From: Asparagopsis taxiformis | Taxonomy: Eukaryota; Rhodophyta; Florideophyceae; Bonnemaisoniales; Bonnemaisoniaceae | Assembly: GCA_030407315.1 (NCBI GenBank) | Contig: JALQPE010000221.1 | Span: 46,859 to 110,858, forward strand | Direction: 5' to 3' | DNA length: 64,000 nucleotides | Shown here: one piece after another, positions 1 through 9,406 of the stretch | How the letters are laid out: each line of letters opens with the position of its first letter | Numbering within the stretch: position 1 is the stretch's first letter | The notes under the pieces: model-generated | What the model was told of the DNA's origin: nothing | Databases searched by the model: none | The model's input: only the letters and a program-made list of their open reading frames with translations | Made by a program: the position numbers and the translations under genes

Positions 1-615
1 ATCTTCTGCTCGGTGATACGGCCGAAGCACAGCCAGGATAGACATGCATGAGCTGTACTGCGGTTTACCACTCAGGCTTGAAGCAATTTGGCCGCTTGGA
101 TCGCAGGATTTGATCCAGCCCAACACATCAGCCATCCTCACAGAGGAAATGTGAGCGTACTTGTCCTTTCCGTTTTGGACCCAGTACTCGTCTCTGAGAT
201 CAACGGCGATCATCAGATACTCAACAAACATCATGCGCCTTTGCAGGCCTGCAATGTCGTTGGATGTCGTCGCTCTCACACGGTCCAGCACAACAGCAGT
301 ACTGCTGTTGGTGTCCGCCACGATAGACTCTTCTCGCATAGGAATCGTAACGCCAGGAGGAAAGACGCCCTTCTCCATTCCACGTACAATTGCCATGCAA
401 CGGTGCGCTCCATCCAATATCTCCAGAACGCCTTCTCGAAACCTGCCAGTCACGGGATGAGCTGTGTCATAACCGCTGTTGCGAATGCTCTCCATGAGCG
501 CTTCCACATGACTTCCATCAACATCGCGAATCGATACGAATTTGCTGACTTGATTGGGGTCGATGAACACCCATCCGTCGTGCTTTTCACCGTGATTGTG
601 GAACGTTCCTTCCAT
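1..615 (-). CDS. ParB-like domain protein (3' end beyond window)
   Basis: The reading frame is open from an ATG at 615 to the window edge, giving 205 codons with the C-terminus missing. Residues about 16-95 look like the ParB/sulfiredoxin-type N-terminal domain. There is a WVFIDPNQV strand, a helix (HVEALMESIRNSGY), then LEILDGAHRCMAI, whose D-G-x-H-R is the signature of ParB-like nucleotide-binding/nuclease domains. The rest (about 100-205) is helical and unassigned. The gene is divergent from the X gene at 1130, with 514 bp between. Related ParB-like genes lie at 19556, 36662 and 61320. In this window such genes travel with MTase-SET, coiled-coil and transposase/X genes, so it is probably part of a mobile element. 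Its molecular role is unknown; DNA binding or CTP/phosphoester chemistry is only what the fold suggests. Confidence 0.6.
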   Translation of the reverse strand, partial: MEGTFHNHGEKHDGWVFIDPNQVSKFVSIRDVDGSHVEALMESIRNSGYDTAHPVTGRFREGVLEILDGAHRCMAIVRGMEKGVFPPGVTIPMREESIVADTNSSTAVVLDRVRATTSNDIAGLQRRMMFVEYLMIAVDLRDEYWVQNGKDKYAHISSVRMADVLGWIKSCDPSGQIASSLSGKPQYSSCMSILAVLRPYHRAED

Positions 616-1129
616 GGCGAACACAGGTAGAGTTTTTAAGAAAGGAATAGTTGGTTGCTGCTTGACCAGGGTGGCGCAAAGCAGAAGTTGGTTGTTTAAA
701 ACAAAGTGTCAGCGAGTGGTAGCACTTCGGTGGCTGTTTCCTTTCCACCCCTGTCCGAACCTTTACAAGTTAACTATATCGACTGTTAGCTCAATAATCA
801 ATGTAATACTAAAGTAATACTCAAAATATTGTTTCCATGCAATTTATTGGGCCCCGTAACATCTCTAAACGTATCTTTGTAGTCCAATCGTATGCATCCG
901 ACATTCACTTCTAGAACGATTATTCACATCAAATTTTATGCTGCAATCAGTTCATGGCAGACATCATCCACACTGACGTGTCAATTTTGTCAATTGTCCA
1001 TTCTATTTCTACACCAGCTAAACATCTCTTCTCGACCTTTCCAATCCTCCTAGTATATACTACTCTTTAGCAGAAGGTAACGGTTAGGCTTTCACTAATA
1101 CAACAATTCTATTCCATAGCTATCCCAAC
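616..1129. other. Intergenic, probable divergent promoter region
   Basis: This 514-bp AT-rich spacer separates the divergent ParB-like gene (-) and X gene (+). A TATA-like stretch (AGTATATACT, near 1052-1062) lies about 70 bp ahead of the X start codon. I see no other gene or repeat in it. Confidence 0.35.
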
Positions 1130-2539
1130 ATGCTTCCTCTCGCTCCAAACGACGTTATAGAAGTTCAATGGGAACTTCGGCCGTTTGGGAGGAAACGAAA
1201 AATTGTGTGGTGGTCTGCAATCGTCAAGGAAATTACTCAGGTCAAGACGGAAACAGACCCATTCCTCCATGCATTGCTCGAATACAAAGCTAAATATGGT
1301 TTCGACTCTACCCTTTCTCAAGTCAAGATTTCAGATCGTAACGAGCTCGTCGACAAGGATTCCGGAAGGGTTCTCCCGTGGCGAAGTGGTGAGCTTCGCA
1401 GTATGGACTCACCTCCATCCCCAGCAGAGAGAGACCCAGACTACGGCATTGACCACACTAGCCACCGCCACCGCGGCATCCTTCAAGATTGCACTGCGGA
1501 TCAAATGAAGAAGACCGTAGCAGAAATGCTGGCAAGATTGGAAAAGCTGGAGTCAGCTGCCAAACATCCTCTTCCCCCTCCATTCGATTCCAACAGCTCC
1601 ATGACCTCCTCTGCTCTGACTGTATGTAGCATTCTGTTTCAGAAGCTTGGTGTGTACACGGACAAGCCCCTCTCCCTCCGGATGACAAAATCCGAGCACT
1701 CCAGGGGAATGCGACAAACATCGCAAGAAGAAATCAGAGTACAGGCTGACTGCTCCCTTGCTCAATTCCGCACTATTGCCATTCAATGCAAGGCGAAAGA
1801 GAATCGTGACGTTCTCTTCCAGCCGTCCTTTGAGGACATCACCTTTCCCTCTGGAAATGAGTCGGATCTTTCCATCATTTTCCCCACCTTTCAGGCACTA
1901 TGTGACTCCATAGGTACCTCGCAACACGGGTTCCAGAAAATATTGGTGAAGAGCAGGGCGGAACGCGATGGAGGCAGCTCATCGATTGTCCGAATTTTAG
2001 GAAATCTAGTCGACGTTGATTGCTCTCATGATGCTCCTTCTTCCGCATTTCTCGTCGGCTCATCTGCTTACGTCCTGTCCAGCCCAGACCAACGTATGAC
2101 AGTTCTTTGCAGAGACTCCTACGAGTTTGACCACGTCAACAATACATTTTTACATCCCCTATGTCTTAGCCAACTATCACAGTCTAGCATCGTGGACTCT
2201 TTCCACCTACGTGATAAGGCTACTGTTACCTATGGAGCAACGTTTTCGTTACTGTGGAGACGTATTCAGCGCCGAGCTTGTTACAGCACTTTCCAGCCTC
2301 TATCAACCGCAGAGACGTTTGGTACACTACATCTACGCTTACCTTGCTGTATTTTCAGTGGTACTACTACATGCCAGGAGCTTGAAGACATTGGCTATGA
2401 GGCTATCTCTCGTCTTGGCTTCAATGCGGATTCAGACAATACCCACCCTCCCTCTCCTCCACCTGCCACTGCAGTCCTGAGCAAAAATAATAAAGTACAT
2501 CTATCCGTAGTTATCCTGTTCCTGGGTATTTCATTCTAG
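1130..2539 (+). CDS. Gene X, copy 1: unknown protein with Tudor/Agenet-like N-terminus
   Basis: An uninterrupted 469-residue frame runs from an ATG at 1130 to TAG. I do not recognise a named family. The first ~80 residues (VIEVQWELR..., WWSAIVKEI, LEYKAKYG) look like a small chromatin-reader beta-barrel of the Tudor/Agenet type, rich in W and Y; this is weak. A short coiled coil (MLARLEKLESAA, about 130-141) follows. A central stretch with RILGNLVDVDCS...PSSAFLVGSSAYVL (about 283-310) is matched in the right flank (53007-54008) by LRLLGAF...TSSVAIGSSSF, so the two are homologues. It is convergent with the coiled-coil gene at 2766 (226-bp gap). The right-flank homologue has the same arrangement. 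Position suggests it replaces the transposase of the large element, but no catalytic motif is visible. Confidence 0.55.
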   Translation: MLPLAPNDVIEVQWELRPFGRKRKIVWWSAIVKEITQVKTETDPFLHALLEYKAKYGFDSTLSQVKISDRNELVDKDSGRVLPWRSGELRSMDSPPSPAERDPDYGIDHTSHRHRGILQDCTADQMKKTVAEMLARLEKLESAAKHPLPPPFDSNSSMTSSALTVCSILFQKLGVYTDKPLSLRMTKSEHSRGMRQTSQEEIRVQADCSLAQFRTIAIQCKAKENRDVLFQPSFEDITFPSGNESDLSIIFPTFQALCDSIGTSQHGFQKILVKSRAERDGGSSSIVRILGNLVDVDCSHDAPSSAFLVGSSAYVLSSPDQRMTVLCRDSYEFDHVNNTFLHPLCLSQLSQSSIVDSFHLRDKATVTYGATFSLLWRRIQRRACYSTFQPLSTAETFGTLHLRLPCCIFSGTTTCQELEDIGYEAISRLGFNADSDNTHPPSPPPATAVLSKNNKVHLSVVILFLGISF

Positions 2540-2765
2540 AGCTCCTGTGGCCATCAATTTCTAGTAAAGACGGATACCCTCGCCCCTTCCTACTTCGACT
2601 ATTCCACTACCTGTCTCTGCGCTATTCCTTCGACTTGACACTATCGTCTGACTGGTTTCCTGATGTCTCGTATCTATCTACTTCCATCTATTACAAAATT
2701 CAACTCAACAGAAATTTTATTTCTTCATTCTTCGTCTACTATACCGAAACCGGTTTCATCCGATA

Positions 2766-4292
2766 CTACTCCCCTTCATTCTCGATTTCATCATCGACAA
2801 ATACCTTCACATATTCTTCATCTCCTCCGTCCTCTTCCATAGACCTGAAGCTCTCCTCCAGCACTGAGTCCCCTCCATCGTCTACATTCAGTTCTTCATA
2901 TCTATCACGCGATATAGTCAAAACCTCCTCATTCATAAAACGACTACTCACCCGCTCCCCGGGAAGAAGCAGTTTCACTGCTTCATTGATTTCCCGGATT
3001 TGCGCTCCTCCCACCTCTGCTCCACTTTGAAATTTCAAAATCGTTCGGAACCCGTATGCAACTATGTAGATGAATTGCAAGGAGTATTCTGAACGTCGCA
3101 GGAACATGTTCTTATCAGAACATTGCGTGTAGGCGACTGCAAAGTTCAGTGCAACCTCTACTAAATTGATCCTCCTAGTCACAAACCTCTTGTCCGGTTC
3201 TCCAATTATTTGAACTTCGTACTCGACTTTGAATACCATTTCTTTTCGCACAGCAATGAAGTCGCGAAGAATCTTCATATTCTTGTCATCCATTGCTGCG
3301 CGCTCCGCTGCATTCATTTTCCTCTGCGCCGAGTACAGACTTGGAACTGACTCAATGTCCAGCCCACCGTCGTGCAAATGATGCTCCATGCGGACTGAAC
3401 CTTGAAACCCACTGTATAGAACGAATCCAAGATCTCGGATGAACCGGTTTCGCACATGATCTCTGGACTTGTTCATAAACCCGGTCACTGCCGTGAGTGC
3501 CGATTTCGTCACAGTGATGCCTACCTCCTTTCTGTGCAACGGCCCATTGTCACCAACCTTTCTTCGCTTCTGCTTTCGAGCGGCCCCATCACTTGCCTCG
3601 GACGTCCCATGCATTCCATCCATGCGAGCAGAGTCCGTTCCGCGAATTGTCTCCTCAATGGTCCCGGTAGTCACATACCCCCGCGCCCTCCACCGTTCGA
3701 TACCTTCCGACGTTCCATTGGAGCTGGAACGGTCTCCTCCCTCTCTGAAAGAATTGTTTTGACACGTATTCTTGATTAAAGAGGTCACAACTTGGCAGCG
3801 CAATTCAATGTGGTTCCGGCCGGCAAGCGTCCTATTGAACACATCCTTTCGCTCATTGCTCTGCCTGGCGAACATCAGCGTATTGATTAGCTGGCATCCG
3901 TTGAAATGCCTATCCCTCTTATCCACCATTGCCTTCGTGTACGTTGGAACAACAGCACACAGCACAGCACACACCATTTCGAACGTGAACGATTTCTCCG
4001 CATCCTGCGCAATGCGGAGACGTTCCCTGTCCTTCTCGGAGGCGATCTTCTTCGGATGTCCTTGTCCCTGGCTCAGAAGCCCATCGACGATGCTCTTGAC
4101 CTCCTGCATATCGGTGTTTAGCATGGAGACAGTCTTGGCGACATTTCCGAGAGTCTCGCGTAATTGAATGGTGCTCTTCTCGACGGCATCCATTTTATCA
4201 CTCAGGGCTTTCAGCTCTGCAGTGATGTTCGAAAAGCCCTCACGCGTTATTTCGGAAAATGCAGCGATGCTCACGGAGGTTTCGGGATTCAT
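2766..4292 (-). CDS. Coiled-coil protein, copy 1 (element-associated family)
   Basis: The frame starts at an ATG and encodes 508 residues ending in TAG. Residues about 10-75 form a long coiled coil with alternating hydrophobic heptads. The middle (about 185-265) is a basic, low-complexity linker containing a likely nuclear signal (KQKRRKV). The second half is helical: a segment ALTAVTGFMNKSRDHVRNRF...LGF, then VEYEVQIIGE and a hydrophobic block near YIVAYGFRTIL. The same order of segments can be traced by eye in the coiled-coil proteins at 12526-14818/45389-47672 and 54483-55975, so I treat all as one family. The C-terminus is acidic (DDGGD, EEDGGDEE). It neighbours X and ParB-like genes. Function is unknown; a structural or DNA-complex partner of the MTase/ParB proteins is inference. 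Confidence 0.6.
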   Translation of the reverse strand: MNPETSVSIAAFSEITREGFSNITAELKALSDKMDAVEKSTIQLRETLGNVAKTVSMLNTDMQEVKSIVDGLLSQGQGHPKKIASEKDRERLRIAQDAEKSFTFEMVCAVLCAVVPTYTKAMVDKRDRHFNGCQLINTLMFARQSNERKDVFNRTLAGRNHIELRCQVVTSLIKNTCQNNSFREGGDRSSSNGTSEGIERWRARGYVTTGTIEETIRGTDSARMDGMHGTSEASDGAARKQKRRKVGDNGPLHRKEVGITVTKSALTAVTGFMNKSRDHVRNRFIRDLGFVLYSGFQGSVRMEHHLHDGGLDIESVPSLYSAQRKMNAAERAAMDDKNMKILRDFIAVRKEMVFKVEYEVQIIGEPDKRFVTRRINLVEVALNFAVAYTQCSDKNMFLRRSEYSLQFIYIVAYGFRTILKFQSGAEVGGAQIREINEAVKLLLPGERVSSRFMNEEVLTISRDRYEELNVDDGGDSVLEESFRSMEEDGGDEEYVKVFVDDEIENEGE

Positions 4293-4829
4293 GTTGAACT
4301 TGCAATTGGAGTTTGCTAAAAGGAGAAGTGCTTTGAAGGAAGGGTGTCACGCTTAGTACAGCAGTGTTGTAGCAAATATCATTCCAGTGGATGCATCCAT
4401 CCTGTTCTACTCTACATAATAATAATGCTTCTCGGTGCTCCGTAACGGTTATTTTTCATAATTTAGTGGTGGATGGTGCGTATTCTTTCCTTTGCTACCA
4501 CCAACGTCCTGTGAATACCACACCTCGCTACCAGACTGACGTCTCCTACTAGATACTTTCAATGCAAAGATAGATAGGTATAATTTGAAATGCTAAACTC
4601 AACATAATATAGTCTACTCTGTACTTTCTCTCCTTACGGTGAGACAAACGAGATATGTTCAATCTTCCCTATCTTTCTTTCTACAACGTCCTATTCAGCA
4701 TCTAGCTTCCCCGCACCCAACTATCTGTAAAGCACCATCACAATTACTATAGTCGTATTCCACACACCATTCCAATATTTACCTTCACACTAACACTATG
4801 CTCCATATTTCCTCTAAGTCCACTCCACC
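4293..4829. other. Intergenic, nothing recognised
   Basis: AT-rich DNA upstream of the coiled-coil gene, probably including its promoter. I see no open frame of note and no repeat until the palindromic block that follows. Confidence 0.3.
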
Positions 4830-5185
4830 AGACAGTGCTGTCAACCAATGCACGGTACTACCCGCAGACAATACAATTTGCTATCTACACTACTGTCTAC
4901 AGATTTCCCCAGACAGTGCAGTAATACAATACAATGTACTGCCTCAGACAGTAAAATGTACTGTCTGCACATACTGTCTGGCGGCAACACTTCCAGACAG
5001 TAAAATTTACTGTTCTGGACAGTAAATTTTACTGTTTTTGGTACTGTCCAGATTTCGTGCCAGTTTACTGCTGCAGCAGTATTCTGAAATTTCCAGACAG
5101 TAAATTTTACTGTCTCCGCGCACTGTCTTGGCCAGACAGTAATTTTTACTGTCTCAGACAGTAAATTTACTGTCTTTTTTCATTC
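4830..5185. repeat. CAGACAGTA-type palindromic repeat block (left)
   Basis: About a dozen short elements built from ACAGTA and its complement TACTGT, many paired as small palindromes. AGACAGTAAATTTACTGTCT at 5156-5175 is a perfect 20-bp palindrome, and 5095-5115 is a near-perfect 21-bp one. A very similar block lies at 61720-61890 in the right flank. Such clustered palindromes are typical of subterminal regions of transposons or of protein-binding arrays. The short frames across it are shadows of the repeat. Confidence 0.65.
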
Positions 5186-5302
5186 CCAACACCGTAGTGG
5201 AGTTCGGCGGCACCGACTTACTCTTCCCCAAAAAGGGTACCGGCTCCTTCCGCCGACTGGCGTCGCGAGGGCGAATTTTATCCTTCGAATGCTTCGGAAC
5301 TC

Positions 5303-6815
5303 ATGGTCTTTGACTCACACGAGTTGCCTTTTGCAAGGTATTTGCGAGCTCCTTGGGAGTATTATCCCTTCGCCCGTCTACCCCTCCGGGAGTTCGTGAA
5401 CGAGAACCACACCGACTTGCGTCGAGATCTTCGTCTGATGGTAGGCGTCAAACGCCGTAATCCCCATGCGCTGCCAAACAGCTGGTCAGCTTACGCTCAA
5501 CTTCCTTCCTGTCGGCCGATGCGGCATTTTCGTGTTCCTCACACTTTGCAGTGTGACCGCACTTTTCTTCTTCACCCAGGCGATGCCTTGTATGTTGAGC
5601 GGATTACCCGTCGGCTGTTCGAGCCTCATTCGAACCAGGGAAGTATTCCGGATTTACCTATCACTAGGTCAAGGTGGTTTGCGTATCCACCCCGCCCGGA
5701 TACCGATATGTTGGAATGTTATATGCGTGTACACGCTCGATACCTGACTCGGTCCACAAGCTTGCAAGTGTCGTCACTCGACTACCGAGTTTTCGGTTAT
5801 CGCGCGAACTGCAACATCAATAACCGGACGGCGAACTTGGCTGTGCGGACAGCGGAGTTGAACGCGACACTTGAAGATTCCCGCTGAGAAGGCGAGAACT
5901 CGCCGCCCTTATGCTTGCCTATTGGGGATACACCAGCGATGCTGTATTTCCACAGTGTGGTCGAAGCTGATCCCCGTCCTTGGGTGAAGTCTCGGTTCCT
6001 GGACTACGTCCTTCTGGAGCGTGAACTCAATATTGGGTTGGAGATGGCGCGTCTCGTGGAGACGAGGGGATTCATTCCGGTATTAACCAAGCACTTGGCT
6101 GCGTCGGCCGTCACTACCTGGAAGGCTTTCCATGAAGTACCGTTATCACCGGTTGTACCGAGGACGCGTAGCGTAGATGCGAAGGTCATTGTCGACCTCC
6201 TCGAGGCTTCCTACAGGACCACCGAAGGTATCGAGGAGATTTCTTGTGCGATTGAAGGCGTGTCGCCGGAGAAGATTATTCCTTACTCGCATCCGAGTCT
6301 CCCGTTCAAGCCGGCTAAGCTGAAAGCGTATTCTACCCGAGACGGGGTGGTGGTGGAGACGCCTCCCTTCCGTCGCGATGGCGAGTTCGCCGATGACGGT
6401 TATTACGCGGAAGAGCCTGCAAGTTACTCCAACGGAGCTTTGGAGGATTACTTATACAAGCCCGAACGGGAGATCCATGTACCACGCCCTGGGCGTTCTA
6501 CTCCGGCTGGATATCGACACGCTGATCCCGGCTTTTCGCCTCACCCGACTGTGCCAGTCGCACCCGCTCCTTACGAACCTGGGGTTCCACAAGCAAGTGT
6601 TCATCCGCCAGTCCCGCGGGGCTTGGCACAACCGACCCGTCAGGGCTCTTCGTCTCCTTCGGAAGCTCCGTCTCTGTCGCCCGATCGTCGATCGGGTCAG
6701 TCCGTGGATCGTGACGGCCAGGCCGGTCGTTCCACCGCTCCCGCGGATATACTTGGGTCCCTTTTAACTTCAGCGGAGCTGTTCTCGGATACGAAGGTGC
6801 GCAAATTGGCGGAGA
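5303..6815 (+). pseudogene. Unrecognised ORF with internal TGA, truncated by the left TIR
   Basis: One reading frame runs from ATG 5303 to the transposon end. It is broken only by an in-frame TGA at 5885-5887; the codons before and after the stop are in the same frame and open for 194 and more than 300 codons. The protein has an Arg/Tyr-rich N-terminal part, a helical middle, and a Pro/Ser-rich tail (about 400-490), somewhat like a retroelement gag. I recognise no family. At 6816 the frame runs into the TIR, which supplies an accidental stop at 6859, so the gene was cut by the transposon or by a rearrangement at its end. I could not find its continuation beyond the other outer TIR at 50059. 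Confidence 0.45.
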
Positions 6816-6848
6816 CGTCTGTGTTTTCGGAAGTGGACGCGGACGTCC
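6816..6848 (+). repeat. Terminal inverted repeat, left copy outer end
   Basis: Starts CGTCTGTGTTTTCGG and ends with the palindrome-like GCGGACGTCC. It matches the reverse complement of 32345-32377 at 31 of 33 positions, and equals the outer end of the right copy (50027-50059) in mirror image. Confidence 0.85.
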
Positions 6849-6945
6849 AGTCTCTCTAGTACGGGTCCTAGTCGGCCCCGAGATTTACTAGAACAAATGA
6901 ACGTCCGCGTCCAAAAAAAATAAAAAAATTTTGGATGCGGACGTC

Positions 6946-7074
6946 CACTTTCTCTAGTACATATGGCGGAATACTAGGGCCCGACATCCACTTTCTCTAG
7001 TATATATGTCGGAATACTAGAGCCCGACATCCACTTTCTCTAGTACATATGGCGGAATACTAGGACCCGACATC
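6946..7074. repeat. Subterminal 43-bp tandem repeat (3 units)
   Basis: Three 43-bp units, each with CTAGTACATATGGCGGAATA (or a variant) followed by a CCCGACATCC motif. The mirror position in the right copy (49714-49928) has five units, so copy number changed after the two copies separated. GGACGTCC/GACATCC motifs here recur at all four element ends, as expected for transposase-binding sites (inference). Confidence 0.75.
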
Positions 7075-7200
7075 CAGTATACAATATATCAGCGAAAACC
7101 GGGAGGGAAGAAATTACAGCGGATGGTAAACTCAGGGCCCATATCGGACCGTATTTTATTCTCTCATTTACGAAACTGCTCGTATACAATACGTCTCTCT

Positions 7201-7392
7201 AGAATAGGAAATACATATCTGGTCAGAATAGGAAATAAATACCCGGTTAGAATAGGAAATACGTATCCAGTCAGAATACGGAATACGTATCCAGCCAGAA
7301 TACGGAATATGTATCCAGTCAGAATACGGAATATGTATCCAGCCAGAATATGAAATACGTATCCAGCCAGAATACAAAATACCTGTCAGCAT
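7201..7392. repeat. 24-bp tandem repeat (8 units)
   Basis: Eight imperfect units of about 24 bp beginning AGAATA and ending near CCAGTC/CCAGCC. The right copy keeps about four (49500-49595). The frames across it (on both strands) are repeat artefacts. Confidence 0.75.
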
Positions 7393-9406
7393 ATCGTCGA
7401 TCACCCAGCTCCCTCACTATCGCGTTCTCCCTACCATCCGAACGCCATGCACCACCATTCGCACATACTTCAAGAACCCTCACGACCTTGATTACAAAAA
7501 ATCCGCTCCTTCCCAATACCATCCCCGCTTTCCTCGACACCACCCCAGCCCATTAAATCATCAAGACATCAAACACGAACATGGTCAGCAAAATCTCACA
7601 CCACTTGAAACCCACTCTCACTTCTATCGTATGCCCGAAAATATACACATACCAGAAACACCTCACAGCTTCATTCCCCATCTTCCTAGATCCCTTCTTC
7701 ACTCTCCTTCAGTCCTGCCGTTCCTGCTTCACCACTCCTGCATCACATACAAAACATCAACCCCAACAGTCAGATTCAAAAGCAACGCTTACCACGACAG
7801 ATATCCTAGAAACTCCCTTACTTACCTCTCCGAGAGGATCCATCCATCACACAAAATACAAACCATGATCCAAAAACCTTGCAATGAATAATCAAAGTCA
7901 GCAGTCCATATCTTCGCAAAACAAGTCTTGGTGCTCAGTGAAACTTACCTTCTGTCATCAACATTCCTGCACCATCTACACAACATCGGAATCAACCACA
8001 ACAGTCAGACTCAAAACCAACCTTCCCTCGCTGCATACTTTCAAAACTCGCACACTTACCTTCGCTCCACACAATACACACCATGACTCAATAGGCTTCC
8101 AATGAAAAATATCGCATCAACGGAAATAGTCAGACTCAAAACCAACCTTCCCTCGCTGCTTACTTTCAAAACTCGCACACTTACCTTACCTGTTCCATCC
8201 TGCACACAATAAAAACCATAAATCACGTAATCGTGTAGCCAAGAAAAGTAGTCAGCATTCCGCATCTTCGCACAACCGGTCTGGGCGCCCAATGTGACTT
8301 ACCTTCCGTCATCACTATTCCTCCATCACCTACGCAACATCGGAATCAATCGCAACAGTCAGATTGAAAACCAACGTTTCCCTCGCTACATACCCTGAGA
8401 ACTCGCAAATGTACCTCTCATCCATCCTACACACAATACAAACCATGATCCAAAAACCTTGCAATGAATAATAATCATAGTCAGCAGTCCATATCTTCGC
8501 AAAGCACATCTTGGCACTCAATGAAACTTACCTTCCGTCATCAACATTCCTGCATCATCTACACAACATCGGAATCAACCACAACAGTCAGACTCAAAAC
8601 CAACCTTCCCTCGCAGCATACTTTCAAAACTTCACGTACCTCTCTTCCATCCTCCGCTCAATACACACCATGAGTCAACAGGCTTCCAATGAAAAATATC
8701 GCATCAACGGAAATAGTCAGACTCAAAACCCACGCTTCCCTCAATGCATACCCTCGAGATTGGAACGAACGTACGTTCGCGAATCTTGATCAAGATTCGC
8801 ACACGTACAAAGCAAAGGCGGTCAAAGAATCTCAGTCGGTGATGAGGGCGGAGTGGAGCCTGCGGCGTCGACCGGACAGCTTTCAGCGTCCGCTTAAGTC
8901 TTGCTGTGCATACTCGAAATCATCGCCGGCAGTGAGATTGAGTATGGCCCAAGCCATGGTCTCTGAATCCCCGAACAATGAGATCCGGATCGAGAACAAC
9001 GAATATAAACATATAATCATATATATGAGAATCCATTTGCTTTCCTTACATGATCCGTGGCATATCCGCTGTAAAGCACATTCAGATTCCACGAAGTTCG
9101 GAAATAAAAAAGTTTATTATTACAAATGAATTAATTGAAAATTCATCTCCCAGGGCAGTCGTTCGTCCTTCCATGCACACGTTGCCAGCACGCAATGTGA
9201 TGTAACAGTTGGAAATGATTGAACTCTCGGTTAAATTCCACCGTTGGGATGTCAGCTGGAGTGAGCACAAAACTACTACCCACAAAAACTACGAACACGT
9301 TACATTCCAAGTCTCGAAAGCACCACAAAAATAAAATTGGTCGCATCTGGACGGCACAGTCTCCCCTGTTCAGCTCGCAATCCTCCCTTTTGCGTCAAAA
9401 CTCGAC
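7393..9406. repeat. Leader region of the transposase gene with imperfect long repeats
   Basis: No convincing gene. From about 7890 to 8760 there are three to four imperfect copies of a block of roughly 200-300 bp. Each includes CATCAACATTCCTGCA-type and ACTCAAAACCAACCTTCCCTC-type text and an AACTTACCTTC motif, which on the minus strand reads as a GAAGGTAAGTT splice-donor-like word. The stretch has no stop-free frame longer than about 145 codons. It is absent from the right copy because of the 3.3-kb deletion. It may be a non-coding leader/promoter of the transposase or an embedded satellite. Confidence 0.4.

Noticed and set aside
7168..7404. Frames of repeated GWIRIPYSD-type units
   Set aside because: Shadow of the 24-bp tandem repeat.
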